Of a stretch of DNA of 24,882 nucleotides, positions 6,600 to 15,659 are shown piece by piece. The DNA lies in assembly GCA_937858455.1 (NCBI GenBank), contig CALLYN010000864.1:1-24882 (forward strand), in the 5' to 3' direction. The stretch's first letter is position 1. Every line of letters starts with the position of its first letter. The position numbers and the translations under genes were made by a program. The notes beneath the pieces were generated by a model. It did not search any database, had not been told where the DNA came from, and saw only the letters and a program-made list of their open reading frames with translations. Origin of the DNA: an uncultured Kouleothrix sp. (GTDB lineage: Bacteria > Chloroflexota > Chloroflexia > Chloroflexales > Roseiflexaceae).

Positions 6600-7385
6600 A
6601 TGAGCCGAATTTCCGAAACCTTCGCGCGCCTCAAGGCCGAGGGCCGCGCCGCGCTGATGCCATACCTGATGGTCGGCTTTCCCGAGCGCGACACAGCGCT
6701 CGACCTGGCGCCCGCGCTCGAGGCTGCCGGCGCCGACCTGTTCGAGCTGGGTGTGCCATTCTCCGACCCGCTGGCCGATGGCGCGACCATCCAGCGTGCC
6801 GCCGAGCGCGCGCTGGCCAATGGCGTGCGCCTAGGCACCTGCATCGAAACGGTCGCCGAGCTGCGCCGCCGTGGCGTGCGTGCGCCGCTGGTGATGATGG
6901 GCTACTTCAACCCGTTCCTGCGCTATGGCCTGCCCAGGCTGGTGGCCGACGCCGCCGCTGCCGGCGCCGATGGCCTGATCATCCCCGACCTGCCGCCCGA
7001 AGAGGCTGGCGAGTGCCAGGCGCTGTGCCGCGCTGCCGGCCTCGACCTGATCTTCTTCGTGGCGCCCACCACCCCCGACGAGCGCCTCGCCACTATCGCC
7101 GGCATGGCCAGCGGCTTCATCTACTGCGTGTCGCTCACCGGCGTCACCGGCGCGCGCCGCGAGCTGTGGCCGGGCTTGCCCGATTTCCTGGCGCGGGTGC
7201 GCCGCCACACCGATCTGCCACTTGTAGTCGGCTTTGGCATCAGCAGCGCCGCGCATGTGCGCCAGGTGGGCGCCTACGCCGACGGCGCGATCGTCGCAAG
7301 CGCGCTGATCAACCAGATCGAAGGCGCGCCGCCCGATGGCCAGGTTGGTGCGGCCGAAGCTTTCGTGCGCGGCCTGAGGCTGTAA
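6600..7385 (+). CDS. trpA: Tryptophan synthase alpha subunit
   Basis: This 261-residue TIM-barrel protein has all TrpA hallmarks. It cleaves indole-3-glycerol phosphate to indole and glyceraldehyde-3-phosphate and passes indole to TrpB, with which it forms the alpha2-beta2 complex. The catalytic acids fall at E49 ([10 protein letters not shown]) and D60 (LADGATIQ), the same numbers as in the Salmonella enzyme. The phosphate-binding region is VVGFGIS, and loop 6 is [14 protein letters not shown] ribosome binding site (6591-6594) precedes the ATG. Unusually, no trpB or other trp gene is adjacent: upstream is an MFS transporter and downstream a RAM-domain protein, so the trp pathway must be scattered here. 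Confidence 0.97.
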   Translation: MSRISETFARLKAEGRAALMPYLMVGFPERDTALDLAPALEAAGADLFELGVPFSDPLADGATIQRAAERALANGVRLGTCIETVAELRRRGVRAPLVMMGYFNPFLRYGLPRLVADAAAAGADGLIIPDLPPEEAGECQALCRAAGLDLIFFVAPTTPDERLATIAGMASGFIYCVSLTGVTGARRELWPGLPDFLARVRRHTDLPLVVGFGISSAAHVRQVGAYADGAIVASALINQIEGAPPDGQVGAAEAFVRGLRL

Positions 7386-7405
7386 CCTGCCCGTCCAGGG
7401 CGCTG

Positions 7406-7414
7406 TGCTATAAT
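7406..7414 (+). promoter_or_regulatory. Extended -10 promoter for the RAM-domain gene
   Basis: TGC directly precedes a perfect TATAAT (7409-7414), giving an extended -10 element that can work without a -35. No clear -35 is present; the start point would be near 7421, 66 bases before the ATG. Confidence 0.6.
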
Positions 7415-7486
7415 GTGCCGCAGTTGCCAGCCGTAATCGGGCGGCGCGTGCGTGCCGCTTGCGGCGCTCGAGTCCAGGAGCACGCT

Positions 7487-7717
7487 ATGCAAGCCAGGGC
7501 GTATGTGCTGATCGAAGCCGAGGCCGGCCAGGTTGCTCAGGTGATCGCCGCGCTCGCGAGCCTGCCAGGGGTAACGCACGTCGATGCGGTGACTGGCCCC
7601 TACGACGTGATCGTCACGATCGAAACCGCCGAGTCGCGCGATGTCGGCCGCCTGGTGATGAACGACTTCCACGCTGTCGCAGGTATCAAGCGCACCGTAA
7701 CATGCCTTGCTATCTAA
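7487..7717 (+). CDS. Stand-alone Lrp/AsnC ligand-binding (RAM) domain protein
   Basis: A 76-residue protein that is just the RAM (regulation of amino acid metabolism) domain of Lrp/AsnC regulators, with the beta-alpha-beta-beta-alpha-beta ferredoxin-like order. ARAYVLIEAEAG forms strand 1, GQVAQVIAALASLPGV helix 1, and VDAVTGPYDVIVTIET strands 2 and 3 with the family GPYDVIV turn. The DNA-binding HTH half is absent and no start lies upstream that could add it. Such small proteins usually form multimers and bind amino acids; they may partner a full-length Lrp. Placement just after trpA hints at an amino-acid link, but it has its own promoter. The ATG is set by AGGAG at 7476-7480. Confidence 0.88.
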   Translation: MQARAYVLIEAEAGQVAQVIAALASLPGVTHVDAVTGPYDVIVTIETAESRDVGRLVMNDFHAVAGIKRTVTCLAI

Positions 7718-7727
7718 CAATAAAGAG

Positions 7728-7773
7728 CGAATGAGAAAGGACGAACCGCCCGGCATTCGTCCTTTCTCATTCG
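7728..7773 (+). terminator. Strong hairpin after the RAM gene, probable terminator
   Basis: A perfect 18-base stem (7728-7745 with 7756-7773) around a 10-base loop starts 11 bases after the stop codon. The tail after the stem (TGCTTATT) is only moderately T-rich, so termination is likely but not textbook. Confidence 0.6.
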
Positions 7774-7787
7774 TGCTTATTCCGACG

Positions 7788-7885
7788 TACGCAGTTGCAT
7801 TATCCGGCATCTCAATGAAGCACGTTTGCCTGCGGCAGCATGGCACTCCGATGCTCCGCCGCAGGCTGAGCGCGCCAACTGCGTA
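7788..7885. repeat. 98-bp palindromic intergenic element (element C)
   Basis: TACGCAGTTG at 7788-7797 is the exact inverse of CAACTGCGTA at 7876-7885. Inside is a second stem: GCCTGCGGC plus AGCAT on the left, ATGCT and GCCGCAGGC on the right, with a two-base bulge. The core GCCTGCGGCAGC (7828-7839) recurs at 15924-15935 and, inverted, at 19892-19903. The element lies between the RAM gene hairpin and citrate synthase and probably includes that gene's 5' region. I could not assign a promoter in it. Confidence 0.7.
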
Positions 7886-7921
7886 AGCCACGCTATCGGC
7901 TGCTGAAAGAAAGGGAAACCG

Positions 7922-9037
7922 ATGGGCAAGGGCCTTGAAGGCATCGTCGCGGCCGCGACGGCGATTAGCTACATCGACGGCATCAACGGCCGTTTGTTCT
8001 ATCGTGGCATTGATATCAACGACCTGGCGCAGCACTCGACATTTGAAGAAACCACGGCGCTGCTGTGGTATGGCAAGCTGCCCACGGCCGGCCAGTTCGA
8101 GAGCTTTCAGCGCAAGTTTCTCGAGAACCGCCAGATCCCCAACGAGATCCTCGCCCTGCTTATGTCGCTGCCCAAGAAGACCGCGCCCATGGAAGTGCTG
8201 CGCACCGCCGTGTCGGCGCTTTCTTCCTACGACCCCGACGACCTCGATAATTCGCTCGAGGCGAATGTGCACAAATCCACGCGCCTGACGGCCTCGATGC
8301 CGACGATCGTGGCGGCCTGGGATCGCATTCGCAAGGGCCAGTGGCCGATTCTGCCGCACAACACGCTTGGGCACGCCGCCAACTTCCTGTATATGCTCAC
8401 CGGCAAGGAGCCCGACGCGAAATCGGCCCAGGTGCTCGATACCTGCCTGATCTTGCACGCCGATCACGGCCTGAACGCCTCGACGTTCTCGGCGCGCATC
8501 ACCGCCTCGACGCTCTCGGATCTGCACTCGGCGATTACCTCGGCGCTTGGCACGCTCAAAGGCCCGCTGCACGGCGGCGCCAACGAGCAGGTGATGCACA
8601 TGCTGCGCGAGATCGGCCAGGTCGACCGCGTCGACCAGTACATTCGCGGGGCCGTGAACGCCAAAAAGAAGATCATGGGCTTTGGCCACCGCGTCTACAA
8701 GGCCGACGACCCGCGCGCCGCGTGGCTGCAGCGGCTTTCGCGCGAGCTGGCCGAGTCGTCGGGCAATCGCAAGTGGTACGATATGTCCGAGCGCATCCGC
8801 GTGCTGGTGCAGGAATCCAAGCCGCTGCCGGTAAATGTCGATTTCTACTCGGCCTCGGTGTACTATACGCTGGGCATACCGATCGACCTGTTCACCCCGA
8901 TCTTCGCGATCAGCCGCGTTGCCGGCTGGACGGCGCACGTCTACGAGCAGTATAGCGACAACCGCCTGATCCGGCCGGAATCCGAGTATATTGGCCCAAT
9001 GGACGTGCAATACACGCCAATGGCCGAGCGCCGCTAG
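7922..9037 (+). CDS. Citrate synthase
   Basis: A 371-residue citrate synthase of the short form common in bacteria and archaea, condensing oxaloacetate and acetyl-CoA to citrate. It begins KGLEGIVAAATAISYIDG and carries YRGIDINDLA, the usual N-terminal features. Catalytic residues are all present: H217 (GPLHGGANE), H256 (GFGHRVYK) and D307 (NVDFYSA); ADHGLNAS around H182 and the arginine in the C-terminal ISRVAGWTAHVYEQ also fit. A 2-methylcitrate synthase activity cannot be excluded by sequence. AAGGGA (7911-7916) lies five bases before the ATG. An acyl-CoA dehydrogenase follows after 101 bases on the same strand, consistent with acetyl-CoA metabolism but not proof of an operon. Confidence 0.95.
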   Translation: MGKGLEGIVAAATAISYIDGINGRLFYRGIDINDLAQHSTFEETTALLWYGKLPTAGQFESFQRKFLENRQIPNEILALLMSLPKKTAPMEVLRTAVSALSSYDPDDLDNSLEANVHKSTRLTASMPTIVAAWDRIRKGQWPILPHNTLGHAANFLYMLTGKEPDAKSAQVLDTCLILHADHGLNASTFSARITASTLSDLHSAITSALGTLKGPLHGGANEQVMHMLREIGQVDRVDQYIRGAVNAKKKIMGFGHRVYKADDPRAAWLQRLSRELAESSGNRKWYDMSERIRVLVQESKPLPVNVDFYSASVYYTLGIPIDLFTPIFAISRVAGWTAHVYEQYSDNRLIRPESEYIGPMDVQYTPMAERR

Positions 9038-9138
9038 CGCGGTGTGCGCTCGGGCGCTCTGCGGCAGCCTGATCTTGCCGGGCCGCCGACTAGCCAGCGC
9101 GGCCGGCCAATACCAATACGATACAAGGAGGTATCATT

Positions 9139-10278
<1,140 letters not shown>

Positions 10279-10290
10279 CACAGGGCTACG

Positions 10291-10351
10291 GCGCGCGAAA
10301 AGCAGATACCGCCGTGGCTTCAGGCCACGGCGGTATCTGCTTTTCGCGCGC
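10291..10351. repeat. Perfect 28-bp inverted repeat after acyl-CoA dehydrogenase
   Basis: Left arm 10291-10318 pairs perfectly with 10324-10351 around a five-base loop (TTCAG). There is no T-run on either side, so it is not a standard terminator, although it lies just after the stop at 10278 and may stabilise or end the message. Confidence 0.85.
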
Positions 10352-10376
10352 TTGTCCGATGGCGTATGATACCAAA

Positions 10377-10504
10377 TTCGCTTGATTACTTACACTTTGG
10401 TGGGGGTTTGGGGGCGGCGAAGCCGCCCCACCCAAATTTCTTTTTGTATTGCGCTGCGTGGCAAAGCCACGCAGCGCAATACAATCTATACGTGATCAAG
10501 CGAA
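10377..10504. repeat. 128-bp MITE-like element with 13-bp terminal inverted repeats (element E)
   Basis: The ends TTCGCTTGATTAC (10377-10389) and GTGATCAAGCGAA (10492-10504) are inverted copies with one mismatch. Inside are two hairpins: GGGGCGGC-GAA-GCCGCCCC near 10411-10429 and an 18-base perfect stem, 10445-10462 with 10466-10483, with an AAA loop. It lies between two convergent genes. It contains no coding capacity. The end sequence GCTTGATTACTT recurs at 17347-17358. Confidence 0.7.
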
Positions 10505-10511
10505 GAGCGTA

Positions 10512-11540
10512 TTAGCGGATCGATAGGCAAATTGGTGGGCACAGCGCCGGCAGCAGCGGCGGGGCGGGTAGCACCGGCGTGTCGGTCGGCGGTTCCGGCG
10601 TGTCGGTCGGCGGCACCGGCGTGTCGGTCGGCGGTTCAGGCGTGTCGGTCGGCGGCACCGGTGTGTTCGTCGGTGGCACCGGCGTGTCGGTCGGCGGCAC
10701 CGGTGTGTTCGTCGGTGGCACTGGTGTGCTCGTCGGTGGCACTGGTGTGCTCGTCGGTGGCACCGGTGTGCGCGTCGGCGGCACCGGTGTGCTCGTCGGT
10801 GTCACTGGCGTGCGCGTCGCAGTCGGCGTGCGTGTCGCAGTCGGCGTGCGCGTAACCGACGGCGTGAATGTCGGCGGCACTGGCGTGCTGCTTGCTGGTA
10901 TGCTGGTGGATGATGGCGCTACGGCCGTGCTGCTAGGCACCTGCGTCGTCTGCGGGCGCGTGGTGGGGCTCGGCTGGGCTGTGCCGCGGCCCGGCAGCAC
11001 CGGCGTGCTGGTAGCCGGCGGGCTGGTCGGGGTGGCGCGACGCAGGATCCCCGTCGAGCCGGTGTCGGTTGGCTGGCCTGGCGATGCGCTGGTGCCGCTG
11101 GTGCTGGTAGGCTGCGAGCCGCCGCCGGCAGCCGGGCTTGCGCTGCCGGGCTGGGCGGTGCTGCCGCTTGGCACAGTTGGTGTTGCGCTGGCGATGACTG
11201 GCGGCCGGATGAGCGTCGGCTCAACCTCGAGCTGCGCCGAGTTGCCGAATGGCCCGGCCTCAGCCGCGATATACGCGGTAGCGGTCGGCTCGGCGGCCTG
11301 GGCGGTAGGGTCGTCGAATAGCGTGTTGGCCAGGCCAGAGCGCTCGCTCTCGGCGCCAAGAAACGCCGGGTCGAGCAGGCCGCCACTCGAGCTTCCTGAG
11401 CCACCGCCCAGCAGCGGCACGTAGCCGCCCGAGGCCAGGATGGCAATATTAGGTGTGATCAGGTCGGTGAAGCCGATGGTTACAAGTATGACGACAAGAC
11501 ACACAGCGATTGTTATTGCGACTCGTTGCCTTCGTTCCAC
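10512..11540 (-). CDS. Membrane-anchored Thr/Pro-rich repeat protein
   Basis: A 342-residue protein with an N-terminal membrane anchor (hydrophobic residues 8-26 after a basic start, MERRQR) and a long low-complexity exterior. Residues 100-245 are Ser/Thr/Pro/Ala-rich, and residues 251-320 are exactly ten heptads of the form TPxPPTx (x = V or E, then R, S, N or D). The last 20 residues include two cysteines and an LPAPPLLP segment. Such Thr/Pro stalks are typical extracellular, often O-glycosylated spacers in Chloroflexota; here no folded domain is attached, so the role is unknown. The GTG start has GAGAGG seven to eight bases upstream (minus strand). It is divergent from the small lipoprotein-like gene. 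Confidence 0.75.
   Translation of the reverse strand: MERRQRVAITIAVCLVVILVTIGFTDLITPNIAILASGGYVPLLGGGSGSSSGGLLDPAFLGAESERSGLANTLFDDPTAQAAEPTATAYIAAEAGPFGNSAQLEVEPTLIRPPVIASATPTVPSGSTAQPGSASPAAGGGSQPTSTSGTSASPGQPTDTGSTGILRRATPTSPPATSTPVLPGRGTAQPSPTTRPQTTQVPSSTAVAPSSTSIPASSTPVPPTFTPSVTRTPTATRTPTATRTPVTPTSTPVPPTRTPVPPTSTPVPPTSTPVPPTNTPVPPTDTPVPPTNTPVPPTDTPEPPTDTPVPPTDTPEPPTDTPVLPAPPLLPALCPPICLSIR
10581..10790 (-). repeat. Ten tandem 21-bp repeats within the Thr/Pro-rich gene
   Basis: Ten 21-base units encode the heptads at residues 251-320. Units differ mainly in two codons, giving V or E and R, S, N or D. Such an array is prone to slippage, but since the unit is a multiple of three the reading frame survives copy-number change. 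Confidence 0.85.
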
Positions 11541-11797
11541 TGTTGATCCTCTCTACGAGGCAGAAAGTAAAAATGTAAGCTCGACAAATGCCTCATTTGT
11601 GTTACTCGTAAGGCTCGTGCGGGTGATGTGCCCCCAGACATCCCGCGCTGAAGGCGGCCGCGTACGTTCTGTTAATGATCCAGAGTAGCGTACCCAGATG
11701 CGCAAACTGTGATTGTTACGATAATGCAAAGTTATCAATTTTGTTATGCGCGGCAGATGGTATGGCTTTGTAATAGCCTTTAGCCAATTGGCGTACG

Positions 11798-12388
11798 ATG
11801 AATCTTTGTTCACAGTTTGTACGCGAGCCAATGCGGCTGGTAGGCCGTAGCGCCGGGCTGCTGCTCGCCGGGCTGCTGCTCGTTGGCAGCTGCGTGTCGA
11901 TCGGCATGCTCTCGTGGTCGGCCTCGCCGGCCCAGCGCCGCGCTGAGGCGCAGCAGCGCTGGGTCGCGCGCGCGTTTGCCAGCTATCGTATCGCCATTCG
12001 GATTGAGTATGGCGGTAATTCATGCGCGCAGGAGCTCGAGACCGACGGCGAGCGGCTGCGGCGCATCGTGGCGAATAGCTGCAGGGTTTCGTGGATCGGG
12101 GTGACGACAGTGGCGCGGTTGTTCGAGATCAGCGAGCTGCTGGATCGGCCAACGCCGTGCTACAGCTCGCTGCAATCGTGCTCGTGCTATCGGGTGGTGC
12201 AGGGCAGCGTCGCCTACGATCCGCAGCTGGGCTACCCAACAAGCATTGTCTACCGCCGGCAGGTGCAGCCAAATGTAACCGATTTTGAATATTGGCGGCG
12301 GCTGCTGAGTACGCGCCGGCTACCAACCTGCGGGCCGAACAACTACGACGTGACGATCAACGTGGTTGCACTCCGCCCGATAACGTAG
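11798..12388 (+). CDS. Small secreted or lipoprotein-like protein, DUF6174-like
   Basis: A 196-residue protein with an N-terminal hydrophobic segment (about residues 19-33, GLLLAGLLLVGSC) ending in a plausible lipobox VGSC with C32, then an exported domain. That domain has RRWVARAFASYRIAIRIEYGGNSCAQELETDGE and ends in a VAYDPQLGYPTSIVYRR segment and NYDVTINVVALRP, with several cysteines that could pair. The W ... SYRI ... C opening and Y-x-P-x-x-G-Y-P-T-S ending resemble, from memory, DUF6174 proteins; unverified. The start is uncertain: neither ATG 11798 nor ATG 11831 has a ribosome binding site. It is convergent with uvrA, only six bases between stops, with no terminator visible. Confidence 0.6.
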   Translation: MNLCSQFVREPMRLVGRSAGLLLAGLLLVGSCVSIGMLSWSASPAQRRAEAQQRWVARAFASYRIAIRIEYGGNSCAQELETDGERLRRIVANSCRVSWIGVTTVARLFEISELLDRPTPCYSSLQSCSCYRVVQGSVAYDPQLGYPTSIVYRRQVQPNVTDFEYWRRLLSTRRLPTCGPNNYDVTINVVALRPIT

Positions 12389-12394
12389 CTGGTA

Positions 12395-15300
12395 CTATAG
12401 CATGTTTCGCAGAAATGCGCCGGTATGCGACTCGGCCACTTTGGCAAGCTGCTCGGGCGTGCCTGCGGCCACAACCCGCCCGCCTGCGTCGCCGCCCTCC
12501 GGCCCCATATCCACGATCCAGTCGGCGCTTTTGACCACATCCAGGTTGTGCTCGATCACCAGCACGGTGTTGCCGGCGTCGACGAGCCGCTGCAGTACGT
12601 GCAGCAGCCGCTCGATATCGGCGAAATGCAGGCCGGTGGTCGGCTCGTCGAGGATGTAGAGCGTGCGCCCGGTGGCGCGGCGCGCCAGCTCGGTAGCCAG
12701 CTTGATACGCTGCGCCTCGCCCCCCGAAAGCGTTGTCGCCGATTGCCCGAGCCGCACGTACCCCAGCCCGACGTCCATCAGCGTCTGCAGCTTCTCGCGC
12801 AGGGCCGGCACGCGCTCGAAAAATGCCAGCGCCTCTTCGACGGTCATGTCCAGGATCTCCGCAATATTCTTGCCACGGTAGCGGATGTCGAGCGTCTCGC
12901 GGTTATAGCGCGCCCCGCCGCATACTTCGCACGGCACGAAGATATCGGGCAGGAACTGCATCTCGATCTGCATCAGCCCCTCGCCATTGCAGTGCTCGCA
13001 GCGCCCGCCTTTGACATTGAACGAGAAGCGGCTGGCGTCGTAGCCGCGCGCGCGCGCCTCGGGCACCTGTGCAAACAGCTGGCGGATCGGGTCGAATGCC
13101 TTGGTGTAGGTGGCCGGGTTCGAGCGCGGCGTGCGGCCGATCGGCGATTGGTCGATGTCGATGACTTTGTCGAGGTGCTCGATGCCGTAGATGCTGTCGT
13201 GCGCCCCGGCGCGCGCGCGGGTGGTGTAGAGCGCCTGGGCCAGGCGCGGGTACAGCGTGTCGGTCACGAGAGTCGATTTGCCCGATCCGCTCACGCCGGT
13301 GACGCAGATCAGCGTGCCAAGCGGCAGGGCTACGTCGATATTCTTGAGGTTATGCTCGCGCGCGCCTTTGACGACCAGGCTTTTGCCGTTGCCGGCGCGC
13401 CGCCGCCGCGGCACCGGGATGCGTCGCCGCCCGCTCAGAAACTGGCCGGTCAGCGAGCGCGGCTCGGCCACGATCGCCGCGAGCGGCCCGCTGGCGATCA
13501 GCTCGCCGCCGTGCTCGCCCGCGCCTGGCCCGATGTCGATGATCCAATCGGCCGCGCGGATGGTGTCTTCGTCGTGCTCGACGATCAGCACGGTGTTGCC
13601 CAGGTCGCGCAGGCGCTGGATGGTCGCCAGCAGGCGGTGATGGTCGCGCGGGTGCAGCCCAATGCTCGGCTCGTCGAGGATGTACAGCACGCCCATCAGC
13701 CCCGAGCCGATCTGCGTCGCCAGCCGGATGCGCTGCGACTCGCCGCCCGAGAGCGTGGCGGCGGTGCGGTCGAGCGTCAGGTAGCCAAGGCCCACATCGG
13801 CCAGAAAGGCCAGCCGGGCGCGCACTTCCTTCAGGATCGGCGTGGCGATCATGCGCTCGCGCGATGTCAGCTCGGCCACCGGCGAAGGACCAAGGGCCAA
13901 AGATGAGGCATCGCCCCCTGACGACGCGCTTTGGTCGTTGGTCGTTGGTCGTTGGTCTTTGAGCAGGGTCTCACTCCAGACAAGCGTTTGCTCCACCGGC
14001 AGCGCCGCCACCTGGGCGATATTCTGGCTGCCGATCGTCACGCCGAGCACTTCGGGGCGCAGCCGCGCGCCGTTGCAGGTGGTGCAGGTACGCGGCGTCA
14101 TATACTGGTCGATCTCGGCGCGCTCGGCCTCGTCGGTCGCCTCCTCGAGCCTGCGGCGCAGGCTGGGGATCACGCCCTCGAACGGGCCGTTGACGACGCG
14201 CTCTTCGCCGCGCATGTGGTAGCGCAGCGGCATAATATCGCCGTTCGAGCCGTACAAGATCGTGGCGATCGCGTCGGGCGGCAGCTCGCGCACCGGCGCC
14301 TGCATCGAGAAGCGCATATGCTCGGCCAGCGACTCAAGCACGTCGTCGAAGTAGCGGCGCTGCGCCCGGCTCATGCGGCTCCAGGGCACGATTGCGCCCT
14401 CGGCCAGCGTCAGCGCGCGGTCGGGTAGCACCAAGTCGGGGTCGATCTCGCGGATCACGCCGAGGCCGCCGCAGGTTGGGCAGGCGCCGTTTGGGTTGTT
14501 GAACGAGAAGTCGCGCGGCTCGAGGTTGCCCAGGCTGATCGGCCCGTGCACCGGGCAGGCGTACTGCTGCGAAAAGGTCAGGTCGCGCGCCGCGCCCTCG
14601 CCGACGATCTGCGCCACCAGCATGCCATTGCCCAGCTTGAGCGCCGTCTCAACCGAGTCCGACACGCGGATGCGGTCGGGGTGGTTGGTAGCCGGCGCAG
14701 GGCGCAGGGCCGATGGCGAACTGCTTGCCGCCTGGGCTTTGCTCTTTCGCCCTTCGTCGTCGGCGGCTGGATGGCGGATCACCAGCCGGTCGACCACGAC
14801 CTCGATCGTATGCGGCTTGTATTTTTCGAGCTTGATCTCCTCGTCGAGGTCGCGCACCGCGCCGTCGATCCGCGCCCGCACAAAGCCGCTCTTGCGCGCG
14901 TCGTCGAGCACTTTCTGGTGCTCGCCTTTTTTGTCGCGCGTCACCGGCGCCAGCAGCAGCAGGCGGGTGGCGTCGGGCAGCGCCAGAATTGCGTCGACCA
15001 TCTGCTGCGTGGTCTGGCGCTCAAGCGGGCGGCCGTCGATCGGGCAGTGCGGGTGGCCGATCCGCGCGAACAGCAGCCGCAGGTAGTCGTAGATCTCGGT
15101 GACAGTGCCGACGGTCGAGCGCGGGTTGCGGGTGTTGCCTTTCTGGTCGATCGCAATCGCCGGCGAAAGCCCGTCGATCGCGTCGACGTCGGGCTTGTTC
15201 AGCTGGCCCAGAAACTGGCGGGCATACACCGAGAGCGACTCAACATAACGTCGCTGGCCTTCAGCGAAGATCGTGTCGAACGCGAGCGTCGATTTGCCCG

Positions 15301-15409
15301 AGCCGGAGAGCCCGGTGATCACCACGAGCTGGTCGCGCGGGATGGTGACATCGATGTTCTTGAGGTTGTGCTCGCGTGCGCCGCGCACAACGATCTGGTC
15401 GCCGGGCAT
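12395..15409 (-). CDS. uvrA: Excinuclease ABC subunit A
   Basis: UvrA scans DNA for bulky damage and loads UvrB in nucleotide excision repair. Both ATPase halves are complete: Walker A GLSGSGKS (33-40) and GVSGSGKS (704-711), signatures LSGGESQR (553-560) and LSGGEAQR (894-901), and Walker [11 protein letters not shown] and [10 protein letters not shown]. The C-terminal zinc site is C804, C807, C827, C830. The first zinc site reads C285-x2-H288 ... C310-x2-C313, with His in place of the usual second Cys. The protein has 1004 residues, about 50-60 more than usual, explained by two low-complexity inserts at about 214-243 and 484-514. No GAAC-N4-GTTC box is near its start; the ribosome binding site is weak. 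It ends six bases from the convergent gene's stop. Confidence 0.96.
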   Translation of the reverse strand: MPGDQIVVRGAREHNLKNIDVTIPRDQLVVITGLSGSGKSTLAFDTIFAEGQRRYVESLSVYARQFLGQLNKPDVDAIDGLSPAIAIDQKGNTRNPRSTVGTVTEIYDYLRLLFARIGHPHCPIDGRPLERQTTQQMVDAILALPDATRLLLLAPVTRDKKGEHQKVLDDARKSGFVRARIDGAVRDLDEEIKLEKYKPHTIEVVVDRLVIRHPAADDEGRKSKAQAASSSPSALRPAPATNHPDRIRVSDSVETALKLGNGMLVAQIVGEGAARDLTFSQQYACPVHGPISLGNLEPRDFSFNNPNGACPTCGGLGVIREIDPDLVLPDRALTLAEGAIVPWSRMSRAQRRYFDDVLESLAEHMRFSMQAPVRELPPDAIATILYGSNGDIMPLRYHMRGEERVVNGPFEGVIPSLRRRLEEATDEAERAEIDQYMTPRTCTTCNGARLRPEVLGVTIGSQNIAQVAALPVEQTLVWSETLLKDQRPTTNDQSASSGGDASSLALGPSPVAELTSRERMIATPILKEVRARLAFLADVGLGYLTLDRTAATLSGGESQRIRLATQIGSGLMGVLYILDEPSIGLHPRDHHRLLATIQRLRDLGNTVLIVEHDEDTIRAADWIIDIGPGAGEHGGELIASGPLAAIVAEPRSLTGQFLSGRRRIPVPRRRRAGNGKSLVVKGAREHNLKNIDVALPLGTLICVTGVSGSGKSTLVTDTLYPRLAQALYTTRARAGAHDSIYGIEHLDKVIDIDQSPIGRTPRSNPATYTKAFDPIRQLFAQVPEARARGYDASRFSFNVKGGRCEHCNGEGLMQIEMQFLPDIFVPCEVCGGARYNRETLDIRYRGKNIAEILDMTVEEALAFFERVPALREKLQTLMDVGLGYVRLGQSATTLSGGEAQRIKLATELARRATGRTLYILDEPTTGLHFADIERLLHVLQRLVDAGNTVLVIEHNLDVVKSADWIVDMGPEGGDAGGRVVAAGTPEQLAKVAESHTGAFLRNML
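13877..13960 (-). repeat. Low-complexity heptamer insert 2 inside uvrA
   Basis: This stretch codes for a Gln/Thr/Ser/Gly-rich segment (about residues 484-511) absent from the canonical UvrA frame. On the plus strand 13933-13960 is four heptamers, GGTCGTT three times then GGTCTTT; 13882-13902 is a degenerate heptamer run of the opposite purine bias (GCGAAGG, ACCAAGG, GCCAAAG). A short centre beginning GATG and ending CCCCCTG separates them. The arms are thus inverted heptamer arrays. Confidence 0.75.
14681..14767 (-). repeat. Low-complexity heptamer insert 1 inside uvrA
   Basis: This codes for an Ala/Ser/Pro/Lys-rich segment (about residues 215-243). On the plus strand 14694-14707 is GGCGCAG twice, and 14734-14761 reads as heptamers GGGCTTT, GCTCTTT, CGCCCTT, CGTCGTC, purine-rich on the other strand. 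The centre again begins GATG and ends GCCTG. The layout matches insert 2 although the sequence differs. Confidence 0.7.
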
Positions 15410-15450
15410 GAATGTTGCGCTCTTTCATCTGTATGCTGTCACAAACTCGT

Positions 15451-15479
15451 ATCGTAGCATAGGTTGGGCATGCCGACAA
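15451..15479 (-). promoter_or_regulatory. Candidate uvrA promoter
   Basis: Minus-strand TTGTCG (15479-15474) and TACGAT (15456-15451) with a 17-base spacer, four of six matches each. It gives a leader of about 35 bases. Spacing is ideal but the hexamers are mediocre. Confidence 0.45.
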
Positions 15480-15512
15480 ATGCGCCGTCGCGTGCATCGG
15501 CCCAAGGGCCGA

Positions 15513-15540
15513 TTGCCCGCCGTCGCCGCTGTGCTACACT
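15513..15540 (+). promoter_or_regulatory. Candidate promoter for the gene stub at 15574
   Basis: TTGCCC at 15513-15518 and TACACT at 15535-15540, 16 bases apart, four of six matches each. It is followed by a purine-rich Shine-Dalgarno stretch (GAGGGAGGG) and an ATG, which makes the assignment more believable than the hexamers alone. Confidence 0.45.
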
Positions 15541-15573
15541 GGTGCAGCAATCGACGAGAGGGAGGGCGCGCAC

Positions 15574-15636
15574 ATGGCAGCCACTACGAACAACTTTGGG
15601 CTTTCTTCGGCCTCCATGCGGGGAATGCCCGTCTAA
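15574..15636 (+). pseudogene. 5' stub of a truncated gene, possibly a PRC-barrel protein
   Basis: A promoter-like pair and a strong ribosome binding site (GAGGGAGGG, about 8 bases upstream) lead to an ATG and only 20 codons before TAA. The peptide opens [12 protein letters not shown] and ends SMRGMPV. The S-x-R-G-M-P-V end resembles the start of PRC-barrel domains, where a strand would continue. Here the coding sequence instead runs into palindrome-rich non-coding DNA a few bases after the stop. I read it as the front end of a gene whose body was lost or displaced by repeat elements; a genuine 20-residue peptide is the alternative. Confidence 0.4.
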
Positions 15637-15659
15637 GCGCACCTTCCGGCCAATCATAC

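Noticed and set aside
7274..9010. 578-residue antisense open frame over citrate synthase
   Set aside because: It is the GC-rich mirror of citrate synthase, which has catalytic residues and a proper start; the antisense frame has no motif or ribosome binding site.
10581..10790. CRISPR-like regular repeats
   Set aside because: The 21-base units are contiguous without spacers and encode a heptad protein repeat.
15410..15480. SOS box at uvrA
   Set aside because: No GAAC-N4-GTTC or close variant is present upstream of uvrA, although uvrA is often SOS-controlled.
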